Shown: one piece after another, positions 8,934 to 17,749 of the stretch
Layout: every line of letters begins with the position of its first letter
Numbering within the stretch: position 1 is the stretch's first letter
Source: JBGTIS01 sp041745535
GTDB lineage: Bacteria > Bacteroidota > Bacteroidia > Cytophagales > Cyclobacteriaceae
Length of the DNA stretch: 58,686 nt
Assembly (NCBI GenBank): GCA_041745535.1
Contig: JBGTIS010000315.1
Span: forward strand, 1-58,686
Reading direction: 5' to 3'
Translations under genes and position numbers: made by a program
The notes under the pieces: model-generated
The model's database searches: none
The model's input: the letters and a program-made list of their open reading frames with translations, nothing else
Told to the model about the DNA's origin: nothing

Positions 8934-9635
8934 ATGAAAAGCCAGCTTACGTGTATTATTGTAGATGATGATGTAATGAGCCTGAAGATTATTAAGTCGT
9001 TGGTAGATAAAACCGAATTTCTGGAACTAGCCGGAATGTTCGAGAGTGCCCTACCCGCTATTCAATATCTACACCAGTATGAAGTTGACCTTATTTTTCT
9101 GGATGTGGAAATGCCGGAAATGACAGGCCTGGAGCTGATTGGAAAACTAATTTTTCATCCTCAGATTATTATGGTGAGCAGCAAAGAAAAATATGCATTG
9201 GATGCCTTTCAATATGAAGTTGCCGATTATTTACTGAAACCCGTTGAAAGTTACGCCAGATTTTTAAAAGCCGCTCAGCGTGCCAGGTCTAAAATTGAAG
9301 ACAATCGTACCGAGATTTTAAAAAGCAATGACATTTATATGAAAATAGACTCTCTGCTTGTTAAATTCAATATGAACGATATTTTATGGATTGAAGCTTT
9401 TGGAGACTATGTAAAAGTGAAAACTCAAAAAAAACTACATATTGTGTATGCTACGCTCAAGTCGGTTGAAAAGAAGTTGCCTTCTGACCGGTTTATTCGC
9501 ATACACCGGTCTTATATGGTGCAGATCGACAAAATCGATAACATAGATCTTGATAATTTACAAATTGACAACAAAATTTTTCCAATAGGCAATTCATACA
9601 AAAAACAGTTACTGAAGCGTATCAATACCTTGTAA
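8934..9635 (+). CDS. LytTR-family response regulator
   Basis: A 233-residue two-domain regulator. The receiver domain covers about 5-120, with acidic residues D11-D13, phospho-acceptor D57 (LIFLDVEMPEMTG) and the conserved Lys in YLLKPVE. A LytTR DNA-binding domain covers about 135-230 (ILWIEAFGDYVKVKT, DRFIRIHRSYMVQIDKID, FPIGNSYKKQLL). Its usual partner is a LytS/YehU-type sensor kinase, but none is adjacent, so it is orphan in this window. It lies just upstream of the sigma/TPR/CHAT locus on the same strand, about 77 bp away. Confidence 0.93.
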   Translation: MKSQLTCIIVDDDVMSLKIIKSLVDKTEFLELAGMFESALPAIQYLHQYEVDLIFLDVEMPEMTGLELIGKLIFHPQIIMVSSKEKYALDAFQYEVADYLLKPVESYARFLKAAQRARSKIEDNRTEILKSNDIYMKIDSLLVKFNMNDILWIEAFGDYVKVKTQKKLHIVYATLKSVEKKLPSDRFIRIHRSYMVQIDKIDNIDLDNLQIDNKIFPIGNSYKKQLLKRINTL

Positions 9636-9712
9636 AAGGTTATTTTGATAAAAGTATATTTTTATATACAAAACTGGTTACAATTTCACACACATTATAT
9701 ACTAAAAGGAGA

Positions 9713-10324
9713 ATGACAAAAGTTATTCAGAAATCTTCAGACAAAGAGATTATTGATGCGATCAAAAACGGGAAGAAACTGGAGTCTTATATCAAAGAGC
9801 TATATCGTTTATATTTTAATAGTATCGCTAACTTCATTACTACAAACAGCGGAAACCCTGAAGATGCTGAAGATTTTTTTCAGGAAGCCCTGGTAGTATT
9901 TATTGATTTGGTGAGAAAAGACAAATTCAGGGGTGATAGCAGCATTAAAACATTTTTATATGCCATTACTAAAAACTTATGGCTGAATGAGTTAAAAAAG
10001 AGAAGCCGGTCGGTGGTGCGTGAAACGGAGTATTTTAACAATACAGAACATGAAACAAAAGTGATACAACATGGTGTTAATGAAAATGAATGGCGCCGAC
10101 AGGTATTGGCCTTTATGGATAGACTTGGTGACAACTGTAAAAAAATTCTGGTTTTATTTTATTATGAAGAAATGTCGATGAAAGACATTTATAAAGTTAT
10201 GAATTACGAAAGTGAACAGGTAGCGCGTAATATGAAGTACAGGTGCATGAAAAAGTTGCATGAGCTTCTGGACGAAAACCCTAAAATTAGGCAATCTTTT
10301 AAAAATTTGTTGATACATGGATAA
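9713..10324 (+). CDS. ECF-type RNA polymerase sigma factor
   Basis: A 203-residue sigma-70 family factor without regions 1 and 3. Region 2 lies at about 25-100 (LYRLYFNSIANFITTNSGNPEDAEDFFQ, then FLYAITKNLWLNELKKRSR). Region 4 lies at about 130-190 (LGDNCKKILVLFYYEEMSMKDI, then YESEQVARNMKYRCMKKL). Its stop overlaps the start of the downstream one-TM TPR protein by 8 bp, the arrangement expected for a sigma/anti-sigma pair. Target promoters are unknown. The convergent CHAT protein is a plausible member of the same signalling system. Confidence 0.92.
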   Translation: MTKVIQKSSDKEIIDAIKNGKKLESYIKELYRLYFNSIANFITTNSGNPEDAEDFFQEALVVFIDLVRKDKFRGDSSIKTFLYAITKNLWLNELKKRSRSVVRETEYFNNTEHETKVIQHGVNENEWRRQVLAFMDRLGDNCKKILVLFYYEEMSMKDIYKVMNYESEQVARNMKYRCMKKLHELLDENPKIRQSFKNLLIHG

Positions 10325-11087
10325 ATATTCAGAAATAGAAAGAGCCGATTTGATTGATCGGTATTTGACGAAGGGCCTCAGTGCCCAGGAAAAAACGACG
10401 TTTGAGCAGATGCTTCAGAATAATCCTTCTTTTAAACAAGACGTAGAAAATATGGAAATTTCGCGTGAAATCATTTTTAATTACGGGTTGCGGGAAGATA
10501 TCAAAAGAGTTCGTAACGAGATGTCGCACGAAAGCAAGCCTGCTTCAGTACATACTGAAAGAAAATTATTTCCATTATATGCGATGCGCGTAGCTGCCAG
10601 CTTATTGTTGCTAATCGCGGCTTTTTTCTGGTTTGAATATGCCACCCTTTCCGGCGAAAAATTATATAATGAAAAAGCCTCAATGTATCAGGCTTCCGCG
10701 TATCGTGGAGAACCGACTGATCGCCAGGAAATTAAAAATTATTACCTGAATGGCGATTTTGTAAACTACATCAATGCCTATCAGGCTGCGGAAAACCCTT
10801 CTGTAGAAGATATTTTTCTGGCAGGCAATGCCTATCTGCATTTAAACCAAACCGCAAAGGCTATTGAGAGCTTTGAAAAAGTGCTTGAAATTGATGAAGC
10901 GTTAAAAGTGCCTCTTTTTAAAGATGATGCTGAATATTACCTGGCGCTTGCTGAGGTAAAACAGGGTAATTACGAAGCCGCCATCCATTGGTTTGAAGGT
11001 ATTGAAAATAATGATTCACACCAGTATTCGGATAAAGTAAACACAACATATTTGTGGAAATTGAAATTTCTGGACTGGGCCAAATAA
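10317..11087 (+). CDS. Single-TM protein with periplasmic TPR repeats, likely anti-sigma or sensor partner of the ECF factor
   Basis: A 256-residue protein. The N-terminal 87 residues are cytosolic and helical (IERADLIDRYLTKGLSAQEK, FEQMLQNNPSFKQDVENM), resembling the short zinc-free anti-sigma domains of Bacteroidota. One TM helix lies at about 88-107. The periplasmic part carries TPR-like helices (VEDIFLAGNAYLHLNQTAKA, DAEYYLALAEVKQGNYEAA). The 8-bp overlap with the sigma gene argues for stoichiometric coupling. A membrane anti-sigma with a periplasmic TPR arm would link an envelope signal to the sigma factor. That role is inferred; no anti-sigma motif is certain. Confidence 0.75.
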   Translation: MDKYSEIERADLIDRYLTKGLSAQEKTTFEQMLQNNPSFKQDVENMEISREIIFNYGLREDIKRVRNEMSHESKPASVHTERKLFPLYAMRVAASLLLLIAAFFWFEYATLSGEKLYNEKASMYQASAYRGEPTDRQEIKNYYLNGDFVNYINAYQAAENPSVEDIFLAGNAYLHLNQTAKAIESFEKVLEIDEALKVPLFKDDAEYYLALAEVKQGNYEAAIHWFEGIENNDSHQYSDKVNTTYLWKLKFLDWAK

Positions 11088-11162
11088 TTTTCTAAAAGCT
11101 ATTGTTTAACGTTCAAACTCCTCATTTCTCCACCCAGTTTGATTTGCTGATTTATCAAATAG

Positions 11163-13994
11163 TTAACTGTAAATTCTATTTCTTTTCCTTCGCGCATAAT
11201 ATACCGACAGTAAGCAGGCAATTATTACCAATAACCCTGCGATGTACCACCACCAGTAATTATGCTGGAAAATGGGCGAAGGGTCTCCAATAAAAATAAA
11301 ATTAGCCCAGTAAAAAGGATTCCTGAACCGCACATCCGCTTGCGCCAAATAATCCAGTTTTGCCTGCCTCAGTGCTTCATCTTTTGCATATCCCTCCTGC
11401 AAATATTGGTGCATAGCCGTTGAAATCTGGCCTGTAGCCTGATCGTCGGCTTTCCAGAGGGTAGTAATTATATTGGGGCACCCGGCATAGGCAAAAGCAC
11501 GAGCCAGACTTATAATACCCTCGCCGTTTACTAATTGTCCACTACCCGCCTCACAGGCACTAAGCACTACTAACTGGGCACTATCGAGTCGCAAATTATA
11601 CAATTCATGGGTGTAAAGCCGGTATCCGGCCTGGGAAGAATCGGGCTCAGGATAGAAGGCAATAAATGAACCGGTAGGGTCTTCACTATCTGCTTCAGCA
11701 TGGGTAGCCAGGTGAATAATCCCATAAGAACCCGCCAGTTTCAGGAATTGACGTTTGGTAGCTTTATCCGCCAGATAAATGCTGCCTCCAATTTTTTCTA
11801 CTTCCTCTCTGGAAAACTGTAAAGGGTTCATACCGCTTCGCAGGTTACCGTTTCCTTCTCCGGGAAAAGGAGCCATGGCCAGCAGGCTGTTGCTTGAGAT
11901 TTTGTTTTTTTCTTCCACAGCTTCATCATATAAGGTGGCCGAATACGCATAAGCAATGGTGTAATTCTGAATCAGAAAAGGATCACCGGAAACTTTGGAT
12001 AATACCTCAAATGGCAGGTAATTCAATTTTCCATCAGGAATAAAAATTAACCTGTCTTTGCCTTGGATAAATTCTTCAACCGGCTGAATAAGTATTTGGT
12101 ACAATTTGTTGAGTTGCCCGTCATTATCAAACTTCTGGCCTTCCTGGTGCTGGTATAACTGGCTTAATAAATCGGTGGTAATATCGGTGAAGGTCGCGGG
12201 TAGCGGAATTTTCTTTACTACCAGGTCGTGTCGGGTTAGCACAAAGGTAAACAGCGCGTTTTGTCCCTGAAAATACTCCACCATAGCCTCATGCCTGCCA
12301 ATTCGGTGCTGTATATCCGCCATAATTAACGTGTCAGACTGGTATTTTAATTTATAATATTTATCATTTTTTTGCAGCTTACGCATGGTACGGGCAAACA
12401 TAATTTCCAGGTCGTTCAAGGTTGATTTGTAGGTTTCGGTAAGCGCGGAATCGGTGCTTTCGGCCATTTGTAACCGCAAGGCCGTAATTTGCTGACGAAC
12501 ATTTTTTTCTTCATGCAGCAATGTAGAATCAATGCCCGCTATTTTCTTGATTTCCAGTTCCTTCAGCATTTCTGACAGAATAGAAGCCCGGCTGGATTCG
12601 GAGAATGAAAAAGCTATGTATTTGTACTGGGCATCCTTTGTTTTTTCAAATAATTCATACGAAGTAGTAATAACTTCTTCGAAAAGGGGGTATATTTTAT
12701 TAATGAAAAAAAGTTTCGCGTCATCCGAATCATAACTTTTCTGTATATGCCTGGCTACTGTTACGGCATCTTTATAACTGTTAAGCGCATTGATAAGTAA
12801 TTCGTTATTATGTTCCTGCTGGTAATACGCGTAAAAGGTTTCCGCTTTACCGTGTAATATTTCAAACAACATGGTTAACAGCAACGATTGTGAAAGATCT
12901 TTCGGATTATGGACAATGGCGGTATCAGAAAAATTAAACGAAACATTGATCAAAGCTTCCTGGTACAGTTGTAATGCCTGGGCAAAATTGTCTGCCGCTT
13001 TTTCTACCATTGCCAGTCCCCATAACCCATTCACTAGCCTGATGTTTTTGTATCCGAAGTTTTCCTTGTTTTCCTCAACAGATTTTGTAAAATAGTACCG
13101 GGCCGAATCTAAGCGGTTCTGCTGTAAAAATACTTCCCCTATGTTATTGTACGCCGCCAGCTGTATATAAATTGATTCGCTTGCGGAAGCTTTTTTTAAA
13201 TATAAAAGCGCGCTATCAAATTGTTGGGTCTCTTTAAGCGCTAACCCGAGGTTCTGAAAAATAAGAGCTGGCACCTCTTTTTGATTGGCCATAATATTTT
13301 TGTAATTATTAATGGCATCATCGTAATGTCCTAATCTGAGATTGGCCATCGCGATGTTATTGGTATAAATTAAATGCTCGCGACTGTAATCCGCATCAGC
13401 GTCCTGTAAAAGCGACAAAGCTTTATTGAAGTATTTGATGGCCAGCAAATAATTTCCCAGATAAAAGTGGTGCACACCCATAGAATTATACAACAGGTTC
13501 CGTAAACTCCTGCTTTTCATCTGATCCAAAATATTTTCGGCTTTTACATAATAATATTCAGCCGAATCGAATACGCTGGTATACTGAAAAATATCACCGA
13601 TAAACATAAATTCTTTTACACTCAGCGAATCGGAATAATAACGAAGATTTTGCTTAATGGCCAGGGCATTTTTGTAAGCCCGCAAAGCTTCCGGGTATTG
13701 TTGCAAGGTTTGATACAGCGTACCCGATTTGTAATAACAATCGGCCACCTGAAGGCTATCCGCCTCAGACAGGTACAATGGGATTAACTGTTGGTACAAT
13801 TGCAGCGCTTCAGAAATAGAAGCCTGGGAATAGGTAGGCTGGTTATACAATGCTTCCGCCTTTTGATAAAGCACCTTGCTTTGGTCAGAATTTTGGGCAA
13901 AAGATATTGGAATTTGTATTACCAGCACAATTGAAATAAACCAAAGGAAAATAAATGGAGGCAATACACTTCGAATGGCGCTATCAACTTTCAT
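11163..13994 (-). CDS. TPR-CHAT protein (caspase-like protease domain), exported and membrane-anchored
   Basis: A 943-residue protein. An N-terminal signal or anchor (about 14-34, ending ISFAQ) is followed by about 10 TPR units up to residue ~420 (PEALRAYKNALAIKQNLRYY, NLLYNSMGVHHFYLGNYLLA). A long coiled linker comes next, then a C-terminal CHAT domain with the catalytic dyad H765 (IIHLATHAEAD) and C814 (LSACEAGSGQL), and FAYAGCPNIITTLW. A second TM helix lies near 915-935 before a basic tail. The CHAT domain would then be periplasmic. The gene converges on the sigma/TPR operon, 75 bp away. Known relatives act in caspase-like signalling, including TPR-CHAT of type III-E CRISPR, but no CRISPR gene is present here. 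Confidence 0.9.
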   Translation of the reverse strand: MKVDSAIRSVLPPFIFLWFISIVLVIQIPISFAQNSDQSKVLYQKAEALYNQPTYSQASISEALQLYQQLIPLYLSEADSLQVADCYYKSGTLYQTLQQYPEALRAYKNALAIKQNLRYYSDSLSVKEFMFIGDIFQYTSVFDSAEYYYVKAENILDQMKSRSLRNLLYNSMGVHHFYLGNYLLAIKYFNKALSLLQDADADYSREHLIYTNNIAMANLRLGHYDDAINNYKNIMANQKEVPALIFQNLGLALKETQQFDSALLYLKKASASESIYIQLAAYNNIGEVFLQQNRLDSARYYFTKSVEENKENFGYKNIRLVNGLWGLAMVEKAADNFAQALQLYQEALINVSFNFSDTAIVHNPKDLSQSLLLTMLFEILHGKAETFYAYYQQEHNNELLINALNSYKDAVTVARHIQKSYDSDDAKLFFINKIYPLFEEVITTSYELFEKTKDAQYKYIAFSFSESSRASILSEMLKELEIKKIAGIDSTLLHEEKNVRQQITALRLQMAESTDSALTETYKSTLNDLEIMFARTMRKLQKNDKYYKLKYQSDTLIMADIQHRIGRHEAMVEYFQGQNALFTFVLTRHDLVVKKIPLPATFTDITTDLLSQLYQHQEGQKFDNDGQLNKLYQILIQPVEEFIQGKDRLIFIPDGKLNYLPFEVLSKVSGDPFLIQNYTIAYAYSATLYDEAVEEKNKISSNSLLAMAPFPGEGNGNLRSGMNPLQFSREEVEKIGGSIYLADKATKRQFLKLAGSYGIIHLATHAEADSEDPTGSFIAFYPEPDSSQAGYRLYTHELYNLRLDSAQLVVLSACEAGSGQLVNGEGIISLARAFAYAGCPNIITTLWKADDQATGQISTAMHQYLQEGYAKDEALRQAKLDYLAQADVRFRNPFYWANFIFIGDPSPIFQHNYWWWYIAGLLVIIACLLSVYYARRKRNRIYS

Positions 13995-14051
13995 AAGCCC
14001 TTCACAAATTTTATTATAAAAATGTTACAGCAAGAAAATTTTAAAAAGCAG

Positions 14052-14080
14052 TACAGAGAAGACCTGGGGCCTTCTCTGTA
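14052..14080 (-). terminator. Hairpin terminator after the repeat lipoprotein gene
   Basis: TACAGAGAAG and CTTCTCTGTA form a perfect 10-bp stem with a 9-nt loop about 20 bp beyond the stop at 14102. A T-rich tract follows on both strands. It separates the lipoprotein from the CHAT gene start at 13994. Confidence 0.75.
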
Positions 14081-14101
14081 TTTATTTTATTAATTTACCC
14101 G

Positions 14102-15175
14102 TTATCTGCTCAAATCCCCTATAATCGGCATGCCTGGTGGTGGAATCATTACTTTTCCTCCTACTATGGGGTATTGGCTTTTCCCCTGCATCAGAATAAT
14201 CAGGTCTTCCGGAACTTCATCCTGTTTGGCAAACCAGTAAAGGAGAAATTTAAAATTACCAATTACTTCCCTGTCGTTAGAAAATATACGATAATTGATG
14301 GTAATTTCCCGTGAATATCCGGAAAAGAAATCGCCCTGAAGCTGCTCCCTTATATTTCTCAGAGTGGCTTTCAGATTCATTGTTCCCAGCGCGGGGTTTT
14401 CAAACACAACCGCAGGATCATCTGACTGATAAGCGCCTTCAGGAGCAGGTGTATTTATATTGGCACCAACAATGGGCCTGGCAATAGAATCTACTAAAAC
14501 AGGAACGCCTTCCACTGCAAACTGTATATCTTCCTGCAACAGCAGAAACGCGTCTACCAAATCAATTCCCTGAATAATCACCTGGGTTGAACAGATAGTA
14601 TAACCATCGGCTGAGGTATAAGTAACTGTATAGTTAATTCCCGCGATGCTGCTATTTACTCTGAAATATCCGGTTTTGGAGTCTAAGTCAAGCCCTTGCG
14701 GCGCTACGGTAAATTTGCCATCAGCGACCATGCTATCCGCAAAAACGGGCTTTACAATTTCAGCTACACTTTTGTCGGAGCTGGGATAAAAGATACTATC
14801 GCCATAATTAAATTTACATTCATCTATCAGAGGCTCTTCGATGTACACCGTGGTTTCACAGATCCTTTTTCCATCAGCTGACGTAAAAGTAACGATATAC
14901 TCCGTCATAATCGTACTGTTGTTTACATTAATAACCCCCGTAAGAGAGTCCAGGTCCAGTCCGGCAGGCGCAGCCTGGTAAGTACCGTCCGGTGTAGTTT
15001 CGTCAAACTTAGGCGCTATGAGCTGATCATTACCTGATTTATCCGGAATAAAAACTACGGCTCCGTAGTTAAAACCGCATATGGCCTCTTTTTCGCAATC
15101 GCAAAAATATTCGCATCCGGAAGTAAAGATCAGTAATGAAAAAAACAGGATTAAGTAAAATTGTGGTTTTCGCAT
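14102..15175 (-). CDS. Lipoprotein with two tandem Ig-like repeats
   Basis: A 357-residue lipoprotein with its lipobox ending at C21 (LIFTSGC). Two related repeats of about 85 residues follow, near 33-113 and 118-200. Each carries the frame F-NYG---F-P, GLDLDS-TG, VN-S and Y-VT-TSADG--IC-T. The repeats resemble the beta-sandwich modules of large T9SS adhesins and gliding-motility-associated proteins, here on a short anchored protein. The C-terminal 150 residues contain a third, different beta-rich part and end in a Pro/Gly-rich tail (GGKVMIPPPGMPIIGD). It is monocistronic. The function is unknown; a surface or periplasmic binding role is a guess. Confidence 0.75.
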   Translation of the reverse strand: MRKPQFYLILFFSLLIFTSGCEYFCDCEKEAICGFNYGAVVFIPDKSGNDQLIAPKFDETTPDGTYQAAPAGLDLDSLTGVINVNNSTIMTEYIVTFTSADGKRICETTVYIEEPLIDECKFNYGDSIFYPSSDKSVAEIVKPVFADSMVADGKFTVAPQGLDLDSKTGYFRVNSSIAGINYTVTYTSADGYTICSTQVIIQGIDLVDAFLLLQEDIQFAVEGVPVLVDSIARPIVGANINTPAPEGAYQSDDPAVVFENPALGTMNLKATLRNIREQLQGDFFSGYSREITINYRIFSNDREVIGNFKFLLYWFAKQDEVPEDLIILMQGKSQYPIVGGKVMIPPPGMPIIGDLSR

Positions 15176-15305
15176 CTTGTAAATTTTAGGTTAGTACAAA
15201 TAGGAGGGTAGTTAGTAACCCGAAATTTGATAAATATTGATTGAGCAACAATATAAACAGCCACTTTTATTTAATTTTTAACCCAACGCGCTTCTACCTG
15301 ATTCG

Positions 15306-15467
15306 CTAAGGCACATACTCTCCTCGAGTTACCCATATGCTGAACCAATCGTCACGCGAAAGCTTAATTTGATCGGCTGCGATAGCAGATTGAACACGCG
15401 CTATATTTTTGGTCCTCAAAATCCCGAGAATCTGAGCAGGATATAACTGAATGCGGGTCAAAGCCAT
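15306..15467 (-). pseudogene. C-terminal remnant of an aldo/keto reductase
   Basis: A 53-codon frame after ATG 15467 that reads like the last 50 residues of a YdhF-type aldo/keto reductase. YPAQILGILRTKNIARVQSA matches the family's HPA-I-P-LGT---ERI--A element. KLSRDDWFSIWVTRGEYVP with its stop matches the family's L-REEW--I--ASRG-VP end. The catalytic Tyr, Lys, Asp and His and the first three quarters of the barrel are absent. Only about 50 bp separate it from the acyl-CoA synthetase stop upstream. It is most simply a decayed gene fragment. Confidence 0.65.
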
Positions 15468-15519
15468 GCTTTAATTTTACTTTTTGGTTTAGAAAAATTT
15501 TATACTAAACTTTTTGCTG

Positions 15520-17205
15520 CTACTGGGTGCTTTCAGGTTCTTCCTTTAATTTTCTCCTCAATATTTTTCCTACATTCGATTTTGGGAGTTCTTTCCTGAA
15601 TTCAACATATTTAGGTACTTTGTAGGCAGTCATGTTATCTTTACAATAGGCAATAATTTCCTCTTCGGTAAGACTTTCATCTTTTTTCACTATAAATACT
15701 TTCACTACTTCAGCAGACCGCTCGTCGGGCACACCAATAGCGCCTACTTCCAGCACCTTTTCATGAGAAGCAATCGTGTTTTCGACATCATTCGGAAATA
15801 CTTTAAAACCGGAGACGTTGATCATTTCTTTTTTCCGGTCTACGATCCGAAGATATCCATCTTCATCCATCACACCAATATCGCCGGTTTTGAACCATCC
15901 GTCGGAGGTAAATACTTTGGCGGTTTCCTTAGGCTGATTCCAGTATTCTTTCATTACCTGCGGCCCTTTGGCGCAAATTTCTCCAGGCACATCCAATGCT
16001 ACCTTTTTACCGGCATCATCAATAATAACGATATCGGTACTGGGCACGGGAATGCCTATGGTTCCTAAGCGACCTGTCCCATCAACCGGATTCGTAGTAA
16101 GTACGGGAGACGTTTCCGAAAGTCCATATCCTTCGGCAATGGGTATACCGGTAGCATGTTTCCACCTTTCGGCTACTGCTTTTTGTACCGCCATGGCGCC
16201 GGCACTCACAATTTTCAGTCGGCTGAAATCCAGTTTTTTAAATTCGGGCTGGTTCAGCATCCCATTATACAGGGTATTCACTCCTGTAATTACAGTAAAA
16301 GGATTTTTTTTCAGTTCTTTCATAAAGGCCGGCATATCCCTGGGATTGGTGATCAGCACATTTTTCGCCCCGATTTTCATCATGGAAAGGCAGTTTACGG
16401 TTAGCGCATACACATGATACAAAGGTAAAGCTGTGATAATCACCTCTTCTCTGTCCTTCAGGCCGGTATACAAAAAAGCTGAAATCTGCTCCATATTGGC
16501 AATAATATTCCGATGGGTTAATACAGCACCCTTGGCCACGCCGGTGGTTCCGCCGGTATACTGAAGAAAAGCCACATCCGTATTTTTGATCTCGACCGCT
16601 TTCATTTTAACAGCGCTTCCTTTTTCCAGGGCTTCTTTATACATAACGGCGCCTGGAATGTTATAAGCAGGAACCATTTTTTTGATTCGCTTTACCACAA
16701 AATTTACCAGCGCGCCTTTCAGGCCACCCAGCTGATCACCAATTTTGGTAACCACCACTGTTTTCAGATTGGTATTGGATAATATTTTTTCCAGGTGGCA
16801 GGCAAAATTTTCCAGAATAACTAAAGCTTTAGCGCCAGAGTCTTTGAACTGATGCTCCATTTCGCGGGCTGTATACAAAGGATTTGTGTTTACCACTACA
16901 AGTCCGGCTTTTATAATGCCCATCATTACTATGGGATACTGCAACAAATTCGGCATTTGAATAGCAACCCGATCGCCCTTCCGCAGGCTTGTGTTGTACT
17001 GAAGAAAAGCGGCAAAATCAGTAGAAAGGCGATCTAATTCCTGATAAGAAACAGATTTACCCATATTCTCAAACGCGGGCAAATCTCCGTATTTGCTGGT
17101 ACATTCTTGCAGGAAATCTACCAGTGAACTATAGGCATCTGGATTAATATTTTCCGGAATTCCTTCGGGATAGCTTTTCAGCCAAATATGATTTGTTACT
17201 TCCAT
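15520..17205 (-). CDS. fadD: Long-chain fatty-acid--CoA ligase
   Basis: A 561-residue AMP-forming acyl-CoA synthetase, the same length as E. coli FadD. It activates fatty acids to acyl-AMP and then acyl-CoA at the inner membrane face. The P-loop-like motif A is LQYTGGTTGVAKGAVLTHRN (near 215). YGLSETSPV and the hinge region WFKTGDIGVMDEDGYLRIVD are present. The C-terminal catalytic Lys lies in PKSNVGKILRRKL. It appears monocistronic. The start at 17205 gives a normal N-terminus (WLKSYPEGIPENI). Confidence 0.93.
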   Translation of the reverse strand: MEVTNHIWLKSYPEGIPENINPDAYSSLVDFLQECTSKYGDLPAFENMGKSVSYQELDRLSTDFAAFLQYNTSLRKGDRVAIQMPNLLQYPIVMMGIIKAGLVVVNTNPLYTAREMEHQFKDSGAKALVILENFACHLEKILSNTNLKTVVVTKIGDQLGGLKGALVNFVVKRIKKMVPAYNIPGAVMYKEALEKGSAVKMKAVEIKNTDVAFLQYTGGTTGVAKGAVLTHRNIIANMEQISAFLYTGLKDREEVIITALPLYHVYALTVNCLSMMKIGAKNVLITNPRDMPAFMKELKKNPFTVITGVNTLYNGMLNQPEFKKLDFSRLKIVSAGAMAVQKAVAERWKHATGIPIAEGYGLSETSPVLTTNPVDGTGRLGTIGIPVPSTDIVIIDDAGKKVALDVPGEICAKGPQVMKEYWNQPKETAKVFTSDGWFKTGDIGVMDEDGYLRIVDRKKEMINVSGFKVFPNDVENTIASHEKVLEVGAIGVPDERSAEVVKVFIVKKDESLTEEEIIAYCKDNMTAYKVPKYVEFRKELPKSNVGKILRRKLKEEPESTQ

Positions 17206-17394
17206 TAATAATCTATTTTTACAATGTTGCTCAAAATTTAGGGAAATCTGGCAAAATGCTTAAGGATTTTTTAATAAAAGTAGTAATTAACCAACGTTTT
17301 CCAAAGTTAATCCGCTAATTAAAAACACGAACACGATTGACATAACTTTTTTATATAAGCGCCATAATATCAGCAAAATAAAGGGAGGAAAAGC

Positions 17395-17425
17395 AAAAAA
17401 GGTCACGCAATACATGACCTTTTTC
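17395..17425 (-). terminator. Terminator downstream of the tRNA-like gene
   Basis: Eleven-base arms AAAAAAGGTCA and TGACCTTTTTT-like sequence flank a 9-nt loop. Read on the minus strand, the hairpin ends in a T run about 32 nt past the 3' end of the tRNA-like RNA, so it probably ends that transcript. Confidence 0.7.
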
Positions 17426-17456
17426 GAAAAACAACATTAACCCAAAAAATGAAGAG

Positions 17457-17574
17457 CTGTAGGGGAAGGAGTCGAACCTCCACGGAGTAGTTAGTCCCGA
17501 TGGTTATCAGGATGTATCCTATTGTCTCCACCCCCGAGATAGGAGGGCATGTCTACCAATTTCAACACCCTACA
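17457..17574 (-). ncRNA. tRNA-Leu-like RNA with an enlarged anticodon and variable region
   Basis: On the minus strand a 7-bp acceptor stem is perfect (TGTAGGG with CCCTACA) and is followed by discriminator G with no encoded CCA. The D region AAATTGGTAGACA is typical of tRNA-Leu. The T arm is canonical: GGAGG, loop TTCGACT, CCTTC. Between D and T arms lie 66-67 nt, about twice the usual length for Leu. This stretch folds into a long hairpin (TCCTA+TCTC against GAGA+TAGGA, loop GGGGGTG) and a variable-arm hairpin (TCCTGAT, AACC, ATCGGGA). No leucine anticodon in a normal loop is found. It could be a non-decoding tRNA-like RNA, a divergent tRNA or a decayed tRNA gene. Confidence 0.65.
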
Positions 17575-17749
17575 GTGTATATATGAGAACAATTAATTTA
17601 GCATATTTGAAATATTTGGCTAAATTTTCATGACAAAAGTAATAGATATTATTTCAACTTAAAAAAAATTTAATAAATTTGATAAAAATTTATATCCATT
17701 ATAATTTTAGGCCATAAAAATTAAATCAACACCAATTTACCCCGTCAAA

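Noticed and set aside
11102..11293. A 63-codon plus-strand frame between the TM-TPR gene and the CHAT gene.
   Set aside because: Mostly overlaps the CHAT 3' end and reads as low-information sequence.
9713..13994. A type III-E CRISPR (Craspase) system, suggested by the TPR-CHAT gene.
   Set aside because: No cas7-like effector gene, repeats or spacers are present, and the CHAT protein has membrane anchors.
17457..17574. A selenocysteine tRNA or a tmRNA.
   Set aside because: Acceptor stem is 7 bp, no UCA anticodon, and no tag-peptide reading frame is seen.
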